Shown in pieces: positions 15,146 to 23,355 of a DNA stretch of 40,361 bases (its first letter is position 1; the number at the start of each line of letters is the position of its first letter). Source of the DNA: UBA5399 sp964592125. GTDB taxonomy: Bacteria; Bacillota; Clostridia; Christensenellales; Christensenellaceae. Where the stretch lies: contig CAZQBV010000014.1 in NCBI GenBank assembly GCA_964592125.1, forward strand, positions 1 through 40,361, given 5' to 3'. The position numbers and the translations under genes were made by a program. A model generated the notes under the pieces. It made no database searches, had not been told where the DNA came from, and saw only the letters and a program-made list of their open reading frames with translations.

Positions 15146-17029
15146 TTATTCTTCAATTTTTTGCTTTTCCCGCTGCTGGGCGGAAAGATACACCAATAAT
15201 ACCGAAATATCCGCAGGGCTAACACCTGAAATGCGGGAAGCCTGCCCCAAGTTCAGCGGGCGAATGTCGTTCAGCTTGGCACGCGCCTCTAGGCGAATTC
15301 CCTTTATTTGCGTGTAATCTATATTTTCGGGAAGCAATTTTTCCTCCAGCGCTGCAACGCCCTCCACCTGCGTTTTTTGCTTGGCAATGTAGCCCGCATA
15401 CTTTATGCCAGTTTCCACCTGCTGCACCACATCCCAAGGCAGGGGTTCTCTCCCCTCATCCAGAGGCTCTATTTCCTCATAAGTCAAATTTTGCCGTAGC
15501 AATTCTGCCAGCTTCATTCCCCTGCCCATTGTTTTCTTTCCATGCTGTTGCATATAGGCATCTATAGCGGCAGCGGAAACATGCTGGGATTTCAGCCGCG
15601 CTTCTTCTTTTTGCACTTGCTCCCACTTTTTCATATAGGCAGTGTAGCGCTGGTCTGTTACCAGGCCTGCGTCTCTGCCAATTTGCGTCAGTCTTGCATC
15701 GGCATTGTCCTGACGAAGCAGCAGGCGATATTCCGCACGCGAGGTCATCATGCGGTAGGGTTCGTTTGTACCCTTTGTTACCAAATCATCTATCAACACG
15801 CCTGCATAGGCTTGGTTTCGCCCCAGCACCACAGGCGGTTGCTCACTTAAGTAATGGCAGGCGTTGATTCCCGCCAAAAGCCCTTGCGCCGCGGCTTCCT
15901 CGTAACCGGATGTTCCGTTTATCTGCCCTGCCATAAACAAGCCCGGCACATCCTTTGCCATTAGGCTGGGCAAAAGGCGCGTGGGATCTATGCAGTCATA
16001 CTCTATGGCATAGGCAGGCCGAATAAAATGAACATGCTCCATACCCGGCACTGTGCGGTAAGCGGCAATTTGTACATCCAGCGGCATGCTGGAGCTCATA
16101 CCCTGCACGTAAATCTCGCTGGTATCTGCACCCTCTGGCTCTAAAAATAGCTGGTGGCGTTCCTTATCTGGAAACTTTACCACTTTATCCTCTATAGATG
16201 GGCAATAGCGCGCACCTGTGCCCTCTATTTTTCCGCTATACAGCGGGCTTCTGGCAATGTTCTTCCGTATAATTTCGTGCGTGGCTTCGTTCGTATAGGT
16301 AAGGTAGCAGGGCACCTGTTCTCGCTTTATTGTGCCACTCATAAAGGAAAATGGAATGATGTGCTCATCCCCATATTGGGGAGCCGTTTTTGAAAAATCT
16401 ATACTTCGTGCATCCACGCGTGCGGGAGTTCCCGTTTTAAAGCGCCGCAAGCTGTAGCCCAGCTTGGTTAGGCTGGCGCTCAGTTCATTTGCCGGGAATA
16501 AACCGCTGGGGCCAGCGCTTTTTTGGTATTCCCCTATTATAATTTTGCTTTTTAAATATACCCCAGTGGCCAGAACCACCGCAGGCGCATGGTACACCAC
16601 ACCCATTGCAGTACGAACCCCTGCAATGCCCCTGCCATCGGCTAGCAGCTCCACCACTTCATCCTGCACCAAAGAAAGGTTATCTGTCTTCTCTAAAATT
16701 TGCTTCATGCAAGACTGATACTTTTTTTTATCGGCCTGCGCCCGCAAAGAGTGCACCGCAGGCCCCTTTCTTCTGTTCAGCATTTTTATTTGCATAAAGG
16801 TGGCATCGGCAACCAAACCCATCTGCCCGCCCAGCGCATCTATTTCCCGCACAATATGCCCTTTTGCCGTGCCGCCAATTGCCGGGTTGCAGGCCAAAAG
16901 CACAATGGAATCTATATTCATGGTTAGTAGCAATGTTTTTTTGCCCATTCTAGCAGCGGCCAAGGCCGCCTCTACACCGGCATGCCCCGCCCCCACAACA
17001 ACAATATCATACTTCTCGTAACTGTCCAT
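15146..17029 (-). CDS. mnmG: tRNA uridine-5-carboxymethylaminomethyl modification enzyme MnmG (GidA)
   Basis: A 627-residue FAD-dependent enzyme that works with MnmE to place the (carboxymethyl)aminomethyl group on U34 of several tRNAs. The N terminus YDIVVVGAGHAGVEAALAAA is the dinucleotide-binding fold (about residues 7-26). NPAIGGTAKGHIVREIDALG, FKTGTPARVDARS and GYEEAAAQGLLAG are family signatures, and the C-terminal helical domain that contacts MnmE and tRNA is complete. GGAAGG lies 7 bases upstream of the ATG. It is flanked by two perfect parS sites, one upstream of its start and one downstream of its stop. Length is normal. Confidence 0.97.
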   Translation of the reverse strand: MDSYEKYDIVVVGAGHAGVEAALAAARMGKKTLLLTMNIDSIVLLACNPAIGGTAKGHIVREIDALGGQMGLVADATFMQIKMLNRRKGPAVHSLRAQADKKKYQSCMKQILEKTDNLSLVQDEVVELLADGRGIAGVRTAMGVVYHAPAVVLATGVYLKSKIIIGEYQKSAGPSGLFPANELSASLTKLGYSLRRFKTGTPARVDARSIDFSKTAPQYGDEHIIPFSFMSGTIKREQVPCYLTYTNEATHEIIRKNIARSPLYSGKIEGTGARYCPSIEDKVVKFPDKERHQLFLEPEGADTSEIYVQGMSSSMPLDVQIAAYRTVPGMEHVHFIRPAYAIEYDCIDPTRLLPSLMAKDVPGLFMAGQINGTSGYEEAAAQGLLAGINACHYLSEQPPVVLGRNQAYAGVLIDDLVTKGTNEPYRMMTSRAEYRLLLRQDNADARLTQIGRDAGLVTDQRYTAYMKKWEQVQKEEARLKSQHVSAAAIDAYMQQHGKKTMGRGMKLAELLRQNLTYEEIEPLDEGREPLPWDVVQQVETGIKYAGYIAKQKTQVEGVAALEEKLLPENIDYTQIKGIRLEARAKLNDIRPLNLGQASRISGVSPADISVLLVYLSAQQREKQKIEE

Positions 17030-17046
17030 TCGTTTCCTTCCACCAT

Positions 17047-17062
17047 TGTTTCACGTGAAACA
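17047..17062. promoter_or_regulatory. parS: parS site 2
   Basis: TGTTTCACGTGAAACA again, here within the perfect 20-bp palindrome ATTGTTTCACGTGAAACAAT (17045-17064). It lies between mnmE and mnmG, 17 bases upstream of the mnmG start codon. Confidence 0.97.
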
Positions 17063-17118
17063 ATGCGCTTTTATACCATTTTAATTATAGTTTTTCTATG
17101 CTTTAGAGAATAGCAGCA

Positions 17119-18480
17119 TCACTTTCCCAAGCAAAACTTTTCAAAAATTCTGTTTATAATTTCTTCACTTACCGTTTGCCCAGTTAGGCCGCCCAGCGCC
17201 GCCCATGCCAAATTCAAATCTATGGTAACACAATCCATATCCATTCCCTGCCGCAATGCCTCTGCCGCATCTGCCAAATGCACTGCCGCCTTCTGCAACA
17301 ATTCCTTGTGTCGCTGATTTGTAATCAGCAAAGCTTCCTGTGTTTGTTGCTGCATGGCAAAGTGATACATTTGGCTTTTTAATTCATGCAAGCCCTCTCC
17401 CGTCTTTGCTGAAATATATTTCACATCACCCGCCTCTATATGCGGAATTTGTTTCATTTCTAGCTTGCTCTCACAGGCATCTATTTTGTTCCAAACGAGA
17501 ATAACCCTGGCATTGGCTTCTTTTAATCGCTTACAAACGAAATCGTCTTCAGCAGACAATTTTTCTGTAGAATCCAGCAGCAAAATGGTTAAATCCGCTT
17601 CATTTATAGCCATATTGGAACGTTCTACGCCTTCTTTTTCTATTTCATCATTCGTGCTGCGTATTCCTGCCGTATCCACAATATTCACAGCTATTCCGTT
17701 TATCTCTACAAAATGCTCCACTGTGTCGCGAGTGGTGCCCGGCACGTTGGAAACAATGGCTCTGTTTTTACCCACCAGCGCATTTAGCAAAGAGGACTTC
17801 CCCACATTTGGTTTGCCCGCAATGGCCACCTGCAAGCCTTCCTTTAAAATTCTACCCTGCAAATACGTTTGTTCCAGTTCCCGAATGTTTTGTTCCAACT
17901 GGCAAATGGCAGGCAATGCATTTTGCACAATGTCCAGTTCCAAATCCTCTTCAGGATATTCCACCGCCGCTTCCACTTCTGCAATCAAATCCGTAAGTGT
18001 GGATTGATATGCCAGCAGCCTTGTTTTCAACGCACCTTCCATTTGTCGAGCAGAAGCCCTGGCGCCCGCACTGCTAATTGCACCAATGTAATCGCACACA
18101 GCTTCGGCTTGGGTTAAATCCATTTTTCCATTTAAAAACGCCCTGCGCGTAAACTCGCCCGGCTGTGCCAGCCTTGCGCCATTCCGAAGCACGCATTCCA
18201 GCACAGCAGCAATGCCCACAGCGCTACCGTGGCAGTGCAGCTCTGCAACGTCCTGCCCTGTGTAGGAATGGGGCGCATAAAACAGTACTGCCATGCCTTT
18301 ATCCAGCAGTTTGCCATCCTCACTCACACTGCCGTAACATAGTTTCGCGTGTGGGTATTCCCCTGTATGGGAAAACACCCGCCGCAGCACATCCTGCGCT
18401 GCCAAGCCACTTATTCTAATGATTGCCACGCCGCCATTTCCCGGCGCAGTGGCAATTGCCGCAATTGTATCCTTATCCAT
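17119..18480 (-). CDS. mnmE: tRNA modification GTPase MnmE (TrmE)
   Basis: A 453-residue GTPase, partner of MnmG in wobble-uridine modification. The N-terminal tetrahydrofolate-binding domain begins DTIAAIATAPGNGGVAIIRISG, and the middle helical domain holds FTRRAFLNGKMDLTQAEAV. The G domain has GKPNVGKSS, GTTRDTVE, DTAGIR and NKID. The C terminus is FCLGK, which holds the family's conserved Cys. The frame can start at a TTG two codons earlier (18486); the ATG at 18480 was preferred because the weak AGAGATG would otherwise be only 2 bases away. Length and all motifs are normal. Confidence 0.96.
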   Translation of the reverse strand: MDKDTIAAIATAPGNGGVAIIRISGLAAQDVLRRVFSHTGEYPHAKLCYGSVSEDGKLLDKGMAVLFYAPHSYTGQDVAELHCHGSAVGIAAVLECVLRNGARLAQPGEFTRRAFLNGKMDLTQAEAVCDYIGAISSAGARASARQMEGALKTRLLAYQSTLTDLIAEVEAAVEYPEEDLELDIVQNALPAICQLEQNIRELEQTYLQGRILKEGLQVAIAGKPNVGKSSLLNALVGKNRAIVSNVPGTTRDTVEHFVEINGIAVNIVDTAGIRSTNDEIEKEGVERSNMAINEADLTILLLDSTEKLSAEDDFVCKRLKEANARVILVWNKIDACESKLEMKQIPHIEAGDVKYISAKTGEGLHELKSQMYHFAMQQQTQEALLITNQRHKELLQKAAVHLADAAEALRQGMDMDCVTIDLNLAWAALGGLTGQTVSEEIINRIFEKFCLGK

Positions 18481-18574
18481 TTTCAATCATCTCTTTTATT
18501 CTGTAGAACAATGTTCTGTTTGCATCGTTTCATTCGTCTGTTTTCAGGGCAATGAAACAGAGGTTTAAATCAGC

Positions 18575-18782
18575 ATTGGTATAATACTAATCTCTAATAG
18601 AAATCGTTGCAAAAGCAATGATTTCTATAGCCGCATATGATGCGGCATCCAAACAGCTCGCTGTTTGGAAAGATCAGTATTGAACGGCTTTCTTAGCACA
18701 AAACACAAAAGTGTTTCGTGCTTCGTGCCTATGGCACGGATTAAAAACGTATAACGTTTTTAATCAAGAATTGGTATAAAAC
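18575..18782 (+). repeat. Family 1 multi-hairpin repeat, full copy (D)
   Basis: The same six-hairpin plan as copy B, with the identical core AGTATTGAACGGCTT (18676-18690). H1: ATAGAAATC / GATTTCTAT (18597-18605 / 18620-18628), continuing through a G-T pair to TTGC-AAAA-GCAA. H2: GCCGCAT / ATGCGGC (18630-18636 / 18640-18646). H3: TCCAAACAG / CTGTTTGGA (18648-18656 / 18661-18669). H4: 18695-18706 with 18711-18722 and one A-C mismatch. H5: CGTGCC / GGCACG (18724-18729 / 18733-18738). H6: ATTAAAAACGT / ACGTTTTTAAT (18740-18750 / 18754-18764). ATTGGTATAAWAC flanks it as a direct repeat at about 18575 and 18770. Confidence 0.85.
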
Positions 18783-18784
18783 AC

Positions 18785-18840
18785 AAGCGAGCTCTTCTTC
18801 AGGGTTCCCTGCTGGGCTGCCTGGGCAAGAACTCGCTTTT
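18785..18840. other. Long hairpin between jag and repeat D, terminator-like
   Basis: AAGCGAG-C-TCTT (18785-18796) pairs with AAGA-A-CTCGCTT (18827-18838) around a 30-base interior that can form CAGG / CCTG (18800-18811). It lies downstream of jag on the minus strand, so it may end that transcript. But its T6 tail is on the plus strand, and no plus-strand gene lies upstream. It could be a terminator read from the left, or part of an unrecognised RNA. Confidence 0.4.
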
Positions 18841-18867
18841 TTCTGCTGTGTGCTATCTAGCATTCAT

Positions 18868-19524
18868 CTATTTGTCTTCTTGTGTCCGTTCCCTGCGCTT
18901 GCGCCGTATTACCACCTTGCGGTAGGGCTCTTCCCCTTCCGAGTGGGTTTCCACCTTGGGGTTGGACTGCAACGTTGCGTGCAAAATGCGCCTTTCATAG
19001 GGGTTCATAGGTTCCAGCGTAACCGATTTCCCAGATTTTATTACGTTGTTTGCCAGCCGTTTTGCCAGCTTTTCCAGCGTAACCTCGCGCTTGTGCCGAT
19101 AGTTCTCTGCATCCAGCATCACCTTCTTATAATCGTCCTTGCCGCGGTTAATTACAAGACCGGTTAGGTATTGCAGCGCATCCAAAGTATCGCCACGCCG
19201 CCCAATTAGCACCGCTGTATCACTTCCGGTAATTTCTATTTTTATAGATTTATCATCTCCACCTGTTCGGGTGCAGCTTGCGTCTATTTTCATTCTAGAG
19301 AACAAACCATTTAAAAATTCCTCTGGTTCGCCAGCCGCTGCAGGCACAACCTCTGTTTCCTTTATGGTTAACCGCACCACCGCACTTCTGCCAAAACCAA
19401 ACAATCCCTTGCTACCCTCGTGCAAAATGTCTATTTGTACTTCATCTATACCTACTTTTAGCTCATTCAGGCCATTGAAAATGGCTTCATCCACCGTTTT
19501 TCCTTTAGATTCCAAACTATTCAA
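18868..19524 (-). CDS. jag: RNA-binding protein Jag/KhpB
   Basis: A 218-residue single-strand RNA-binding protein. The Jag-N domain (SLESKGKTVDEAIFNGLNEL, with GSKGLFGFG at about 38-46) is followed by a KH domain with IGRRGDTLDALQYL (about 107-120). The R3H domain has the ERRILHATLQSNPKVETHSEG stretch at about 175-195, and a basic tail RRKRRERTQ ends the protein. In Firmicutes it pairs with KhpA to bind many transcripts and affects cell division and elongation. It lies directly downstream of yidC (26 bases), as usual. The linker between Jag-N and KH is short. Confidence 0.94.
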   Translation of the reverse strand: MNSLESKGKTVDEAIFNGLNELKVGIDEVQIDILHEGSKGLFGFGRSAVVRLTIKETEVVPAAAGEPEEFLNGLFSRMKIDASCTRTGGDDKSIKIEITGSDTAVLIGRRGDTLDALQYLTGLVINRGKDDYKKVMLDAENYRHKREVTLEKLAKRLANNVIKSGKSVTLEPMNPYERRILHATLQSNPKVETHSEGEEPYRKVVIRRKRRERTQEDK

Positions 19525-19550
19525 AATGATCTACCTCCTGAAGCGTTTTG

Positions 19551-20525
19551 TCAGGTAACTATAATTTCTTCTTTTTTCGCTTTATTCTTTTTCACAATAT
19601 CTATAATGCGAGACTGCAACAGCGCATAGATACTGGATGTGAACCAGTACAGCGCAAATGCCGTATTACCCTGCAAGCAGATATACACAGAGAAAATGGG
19701 CATAACCCACATCATCACCTTGTTGGAGCAACCCTGTGCCTGCTGGCTTTCCGCATCCGTTCCCGGCGCACCCATCATGGGATTGGCCGTACCCGAACTT
19801 GCAGGGGCAAATTTTTGCTGAACAAATAGCGCCACACCGCAAAGCACCGGCAGTACAAACCAGCCGTTCTTGTAGCCTTCCAACCCATTGGCGCTTACAA
19901 TACCCGACGCCAATTTTTCATAAGTTTCGGTTACCACCAGTGTGCTTTGTGAATAACTAAACACCCCTTGAGAGTTCAGCAAGGCCAGCTTCTCTGGCGA
20001 AATTACATTCTGATTTTGCACCACATGCCCTAAAAACTCGCTTGCATTCGGCATAATGTTGGCTAGGCCAGAATCTGGCTGCCAAAAGTTATGTACCCAG
20101 AAAAAATCGGGCAGCGTAACTGAATTTACACCAAAGTGAGATGCATCCAATATCAAAGAAGCCATCTGTTCACTTTGCAACACACGCATAGCGCCAAAAA
20201 ATGCAAACAAAAAGGGCAGCTGAATGAGCATAGGCAAACAGCCCATCATGGGTTTCACATTCATTTTGCTGTACAATTCCTTCTGCTTGCGTTGCAATTG
20301 CTGCGGGTTATTTGCATAGCGTTTTTGCAAAGACTGTATTTCCGGCCCCAATGCCGACATTTTTGACTGATTGGCACGCTGCTTTATATCCAACGGCAGC
20401 ATAGCCAAGCGAAGTAACACCGTTAGCACCACAATGGACAGGGCATAATCCCCAAACACACCGTGCAAACCCTTCAAACAAAATACAAAAAAATCTGTTA
20501 TGAAGTTATTTTGTAAAAATTCCAA
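19551..20525 (-). CDS. yidC: Membrane protein insertase YidC/SpoIIIJ/OxaA
   Basis: A 324-residue insertase of the short Gram-positive type, with five predicted membrane spans and no large periplasmic domain. The first core span starts GDYALSIVVLTVLLRLAMLPL, which includes the conserved groove Arg. The cytoplasmic hairpin reads RANQSKMSALGPEIQSLQKRY, and later spans include GCLPMLIQLPFLFAFF and TAFALYWFTSSIYALLQS. The start is probably a TTG at 20525 (MEFLQNNFITDFF), matching related N termini, with GGAGGT 10 bases upstream. A GTG at 20552 would add nine residues but lies ahead of that RBS. The roughly 100-residue loop between spans 2 and 3 is long. Confidence 0.93.
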   Translation of the reverse strand: MEFLQNNFITDFFVFCLKGLHGVFGDYALSIVVLTVLLRLAMLPLDIKQRANQSKMSALGPEIQSLQKRYANNPQQLQRKQKELYSKMNVKPMMGCLPMLIQLPFLFAFFGAMRVLQSEQMASLILDASHFGVNSVTLPDFFWVHNFWQPDSGLANIMPNASEFLGHVVQNQNVISPEKLALLNSQGVFSYSQSTLVVTETYEKLASGIVSANGLEGYKNGWFVLPVLCGVALFVQQKFAPASSGTANPMMGAPGTDAESQQAQGCSNKVMMWVMPIFSVYICLQGNTAFALYWFTSSIYALLQSRIIDIVKKNKAKKEEIIVT

Positions 20526-20600
20526 AGTTACATTTACCTCCGAAATGGGCACAACTTATGCGCCTTAGCTGTACTGACAAAAAACCTGCATTGTGCCATA

Positions 20601-20810
20601 CTAAGGCACAGGGTCGTACCCCCCCGGGAAAAGCGGATTGCACCTAAGAATGCGCTTTACCGCCATAAAAGAACCCTTTAACGCACCATACTTCTGCACG
20701 GCTTCCACCGCATAGGCAGAGCACGTAGGTGTGTACCTGCATGCCGGACGCAAATAGGGAGAGATTGCCTTTTGGTAAAACCGTATTATAGCAATAACTG
20801 CTTTTTTCAT
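20601..20810 (-). CDS. yidD: Membrane protein insertion efficiency factor YidD
   Basis: A 69-residue YidD with the full family pattern: IIRFYQKAISPYL, CRYTPTCSAYAVEAVQKYG with its paired cysteines, and the C-terminal ILRCNPLFPGGYDPVP. It is an amphipathic inner-membrane-associated helper of membrane protein biogenesis. It sits between rnpA and yidC in the standard order, 9 bases from rnpA. Confidence 0.95.
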   Translation of the reverse strand: MKKAVIAIIRFYQKAISPYLRPACRYTPTCSAYAVEAVQKYGALKGSFMAVKRILRCNPLFPGGYDPVP

Positions 20811-20819
20811 ACACTACCT

Positions 20820-21152
20820 TTATACTACAACACGCGCTTTTCTAAGCGCGCTGCGCATATCCCTTACTATACCAGAAAATTCCGCTTCGCTAACACATGG
20901 CCTTGCCACAAATATTAGGCTGTAGTTGCCACAAATAGAGGGAAGAACCCGCTGGAAAGCTTCCTTTAGACGCCGCCGCGCTCTGTTGCGAACCACAGCG
21001 TTGCCCACCTTTTTGCTTACGGAAAAACCCGCCCGCACCCCGCCATATTTACTTTTCACAACAATCATGGTGAAGTTTTTTACAGGCGCCGTCATACCCC
21101 TACGGTATACATAGCCAAATTCTTTATTCTTTTTTAGTGTGACCAGCTTCAC
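20820..21152 (-). CDS. rnpA: Ribonuclease P protein component RnpA
   Basis: A 110-residue protein subunit of RNase P, which helps the catalytic RNA cleave pre-tRNA leaders. It starts LKKNKEFGYVYRRG and holds the RNR signature GFSVSKKVGNAVVRNRARRRLKEAFQR (about residues 42-68). Length is normal. The gene follows rpmH after 6 bases and is very likely co-transcribed from the promoter at 21412-21440. Confidence 0.95.
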   Translation of the reverse strand: MKLVTLKKNKEFGYVYRRGMTAPVKNFTMIVVKSKYGGVRAGFSVSKKVGNAVVRNRARRRLKEAFQRVLPSICGNYSLIFVARPCVSEAEFSGIVRDMRSALRKARVVV

Positions 21153-21158
21153 ACCCCG

Positions 21159-21293
21159 TTACGCGCTTAGTACTTTCCTGCCCTTGGCACGCCTGCGCTT
21201 CAGCACGTTTCTGCCCGATTTGGTTTTCATTCTTTTCATAAAACCATGCTCACGGCTTCTTGTTCTCTTCTTTGGTTGATAAGTCATTTTCAT
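21159..21293 (-). CDS. rpmH: 50S ribosomal protein L34
   Basis: A 44-residue L34 that reads MKMTYQPKKRTRSREHGFMK, then RMKTKSGRNVLKRRRAKGRK and VLSA. The strongly basic composition and the HGFMKRMKTKSGR core are diagnostic. Start: the ATG at 21293 has GGAG about 11 bases before it; a second ATG two codons later (21287) would be too far away. It is the first gene of the leftward rpmH-rnpA-yidD-yidC-jag cluster. Confidence 0.95.
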   Translation of the reverse strand: MKMTYQPKKRTRSREHGFMKRMKTKSGRNVLKRRRAKGRKVLSA

Positions 21294-21411
21294 AGCATTC
21301 TATTCTCCAATTCGTAGTATTCGCAATTGCCCCTTTAATTAGAACACAAAAAGACGCTCCGCCTTTTCGCGTTCAACCAACAGCGGCAATAGCGACAAAA
21401 ATACGTATACA

Positions 21412-21440
21412 ATTATATAATTTAAAGCGGTAGGTGTCAA
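21412..21440 (-). promoter_or_regulatory. Consensus promoter of the rpmH operon
   Basis: On the minus strand TTGACA (21440-21435) and TATAAT (21417-21412) are exactly 17 bp apart, a perfect sigma-A consensus. It lies about 120 bases upstream of rpmH. Confidence 0.9.
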
Positions 21441-21500
21441 TGATTTTCATTTGCCGCTGTGCTTTGCTTCTTTTCAATTAAAAAAATCTCAAAACAAAAG

Positions 21501-21626
21501 AAAATCAACAACCCCGCCGCAAGCAGCGGGGTATGTTGGATACAAAAGGAAAATTTTATAGGTCAACACCCCACTCCGTAAGGAAACGCCCCAAGGGGCG
21601 GGGTATTGACCCTGATGTGTAATAAA
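21501..21626 (+). repeat. Family 2 repeat, copy 1 (126 bp)
   Basis: It matches 39113-39238 over 126 bp with no gaps and about 12 differences counted by eye. It has a first hairpin ACCCCGC / GCGGGGT (21511-21531). A long stem GGTCAA-C-ACCCC (21561-21572) pairs with GGGGT-A-TTGACC (21600-21611) and encloses CGCCCC-AA-GGGGCG. It lies between the rpmH promoter and the DnaA boxes. The segment GTAATAAATTACGTGC at its right end (21619-21634) matches family 1 copy C at 9171-9186 in 15 of 16 positions. The remaining bases 21294-21500 hold only the rpmH leader and promoter. Confidence 0.85.
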
Positions 21627-21663
21627 TTACGTGCTCGCAAAATGCCCTGCACTCTTATATTAT

Positions 21664-21880
21664 TGTGGATTTGTGGATAAACATCTATACCACAGGCTGT
21701 GTTTGCTGCAAATCGCTATTGCCCAAAAACACACTTTCATGGTATTATAACTGTGCTGAGATGCGTTTGTATAGCGGATTTCATGCACTTTATGTGGATA
21801 GTTTTGTGGATAACATTGGGGCAACTTTTTATAGATTGTTCTCAAACAGTTGCCCAAGGCGAAAGTGCATATGTGTATAA
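21664..21880 (+). other. oriC: oriC, upstream DnaA-box cluster
   Basis: Consensus DnaA boxes (TTATNCACA, here read as TGTGNATAA) occur at 21672-21680, 21805-21813 and 21872-21880. Near matches are at 21664-21672 and 21793-21801. All point the same way, directly upstream of dnaA. The last one overlaps a TATAAA that could be a dnaA -10, consistent with autorepression. One further perfect box lies inside dnaA at 22013-22021. Confidence 0.85.
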
Positions 21881-21936
21881 AATGAGGTAAGCTATCCTCA
21901 TAAAGAGAAAATATCAGTAAAAGGGTAGGGAATTAT

Positions 21937-23355
21937 ATGAGTGCGTTTTCTATTTTATGGGAAAAAACTTTAAACCATTTGGAAGAGGATCTTCCCATGT
22001 TTCAATACAATGTGTGGATAAAGGACTTAAAACCCTTTATTGAAGAAAACAACACTTATTTTTTTGAAGTATCCAGCCAAATGCACAAAAACCTAATGGC
22101 GGAAAAGTATGAAGATACCATACAAGCCTCCATGCAGGCAGCATTTGAAGAGCTTTACGGCCCAATTGATACCTCTTTTCATTTGGAATTTATTACACCC
22201 GAAGAAATAGGCGATAAATTTTCCACCGTGCAACCACAATCTACCAATACTATAGTAGAAGATGCAGCCACACTGCCACCCATACGTGCAACACTAAACC
22301 CCAATCACACATTCGATACCTTTGTGGTTGGAGAGTCCAATAAGTTTGCAAATGCTGCAGCGCACGCCGTGGCGTCTTCTCCCGGGCATGCGTACAACCC
22401 ATTGTTTTTATACGGTGGTGTGGGGCTGGGTAAAACCCATTTAATGCACGCCATTGGAAACAAAATACTGGACAACCAGCCAAATACAAAAATTGTTTAT
22501 GTAACCAGCGAAACTTTTACAAATGAACTGATTAACATGATTTCGCGTACAAACAACAATGCCAACATAGATATGCGCGAACAATTTAGAGACAAATACC
22601 GCAAGGTAGACGTACTGATGATTGACGACATACAATTTATTGCAGGAAAAGACAAAACGCAGGATGAATTTTTTCATACCTTTAATGCATTGCACGAGCT
22701 GAACAAGCAGATTGTAATCTCCTCGGATAGACCGCCCAAAGAAATGGAACAGCTGGAGGAACGCATGCGTTCTCGTTTTGAATGGGGATTGATTGCGGAT
22801 ATAAAAATGCCCGACTATGAAACACGGGTTGCTATATTAATGAAAAAATCGCAATTGCTGCACAGCAAAGATATGCTACCAATCAAAGACGATGTGTATC
22901 ACTTTATTGCGCAATTTCAGGATGCCAATATCCGCACACTGGAAGGCGCACTTCAAAAAGTGATGATGTATGCAGAACTACACAAAGAACAGCAAAACTT
23001 AAAGGAAATAGATTTACCCATAGCAGAAAAGGCACTGGCGGATTATTTTTCCCCACCCTCTCACAAAACCATTACACCCAAAGTGGTTGTAGACACGGTG
23101 TGCCGTTTTTACGACATTCGTGAAGAGGATATACGGGGTACCAAAAAAAGCAGGGACATTGCTTTCCCAAGGCAAATAGCCATGTTTATACTGCGTGACA
23201 TTACAGAACTATCCTATATCAAAATAGCGGAATACTTTGGCAAAAAGGATCATACCACCATTATGTATGCCGAGGATAAAATACGAAAGCAACTGAAGGA
23301 AGATCCCTCTTTAAAGCGGGATATAGAGGACATTGTGGCTAAAATTAAATCTTAA
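21937..23355 (+). CDS. dnaA: Chromosomal replication initiator DnaA
   Basis: A 472-residue AAA+ initiator that binds DnaA boxes and melts the origin. Domain I (about 1-80) opens with ILWEKTLNHLEEDLPMFQYNVWIKDLKP. The AAA+ domain holds Walker A GGVGLGKTH and Walker B VLMIDDIQF with the following sensor residues. Domain IV holds the box-recognition helix-turn-helix SYIKIAEYFGKKDHTTIMYAEDKI. The RBS is modest (GGTAGGG). Domain II is short, giving a length usual for Clostridia. DnaA boxes lie upstream, inside and downstream of the gene, fitting autoregulation and a bipartite origin. Confidence 0.97.
   Translation: MSAFSILWEKTLNHLEEDLPMFQYNVWIKDLKPFIEENNTYFFEVSSQMHKNLMAEKYEDTIQASMQAAFEELYGPIDTSFHLEFITPEEIGDKFSTVQPQSTNTIVEDAATLPPIRATLNPNHTFDTFVVGESNKFANAAAHAVASSPGHAYNPLFLYGGVGLGKTHLMHAIGNKILDNQPNTKIVYVTSETFTNELINMISRTNNNANIDMREQFRDKYRKVDVLMIDDIQFIAGKDKTQDEFFHTFNALHELNKQIVISSDRPPKEMEQLEERMRSRFEWGLIADIKMPDYETRVAILMKKSQLLHSKDMLPIKDDVYHFIAQFQDANIRTLEGALQKVMMYAELHKEQQNLKEIDLPIAEKALADYFSPPSHKTITPKVVVDTVCRFYDIREEDIRGTKKSRDIAFPRQIAMFILRDITELSYIKIAEYFGKKDHTTIMYAEDKIRKQLKEDPSLKRDIEDIVAKIKS

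Noticed and set aside
21665..21890. Short plus-strand ORFs in the origin
   Set aside because: They overlap the DnaA-box cluster, lack an RBS and have no family match.
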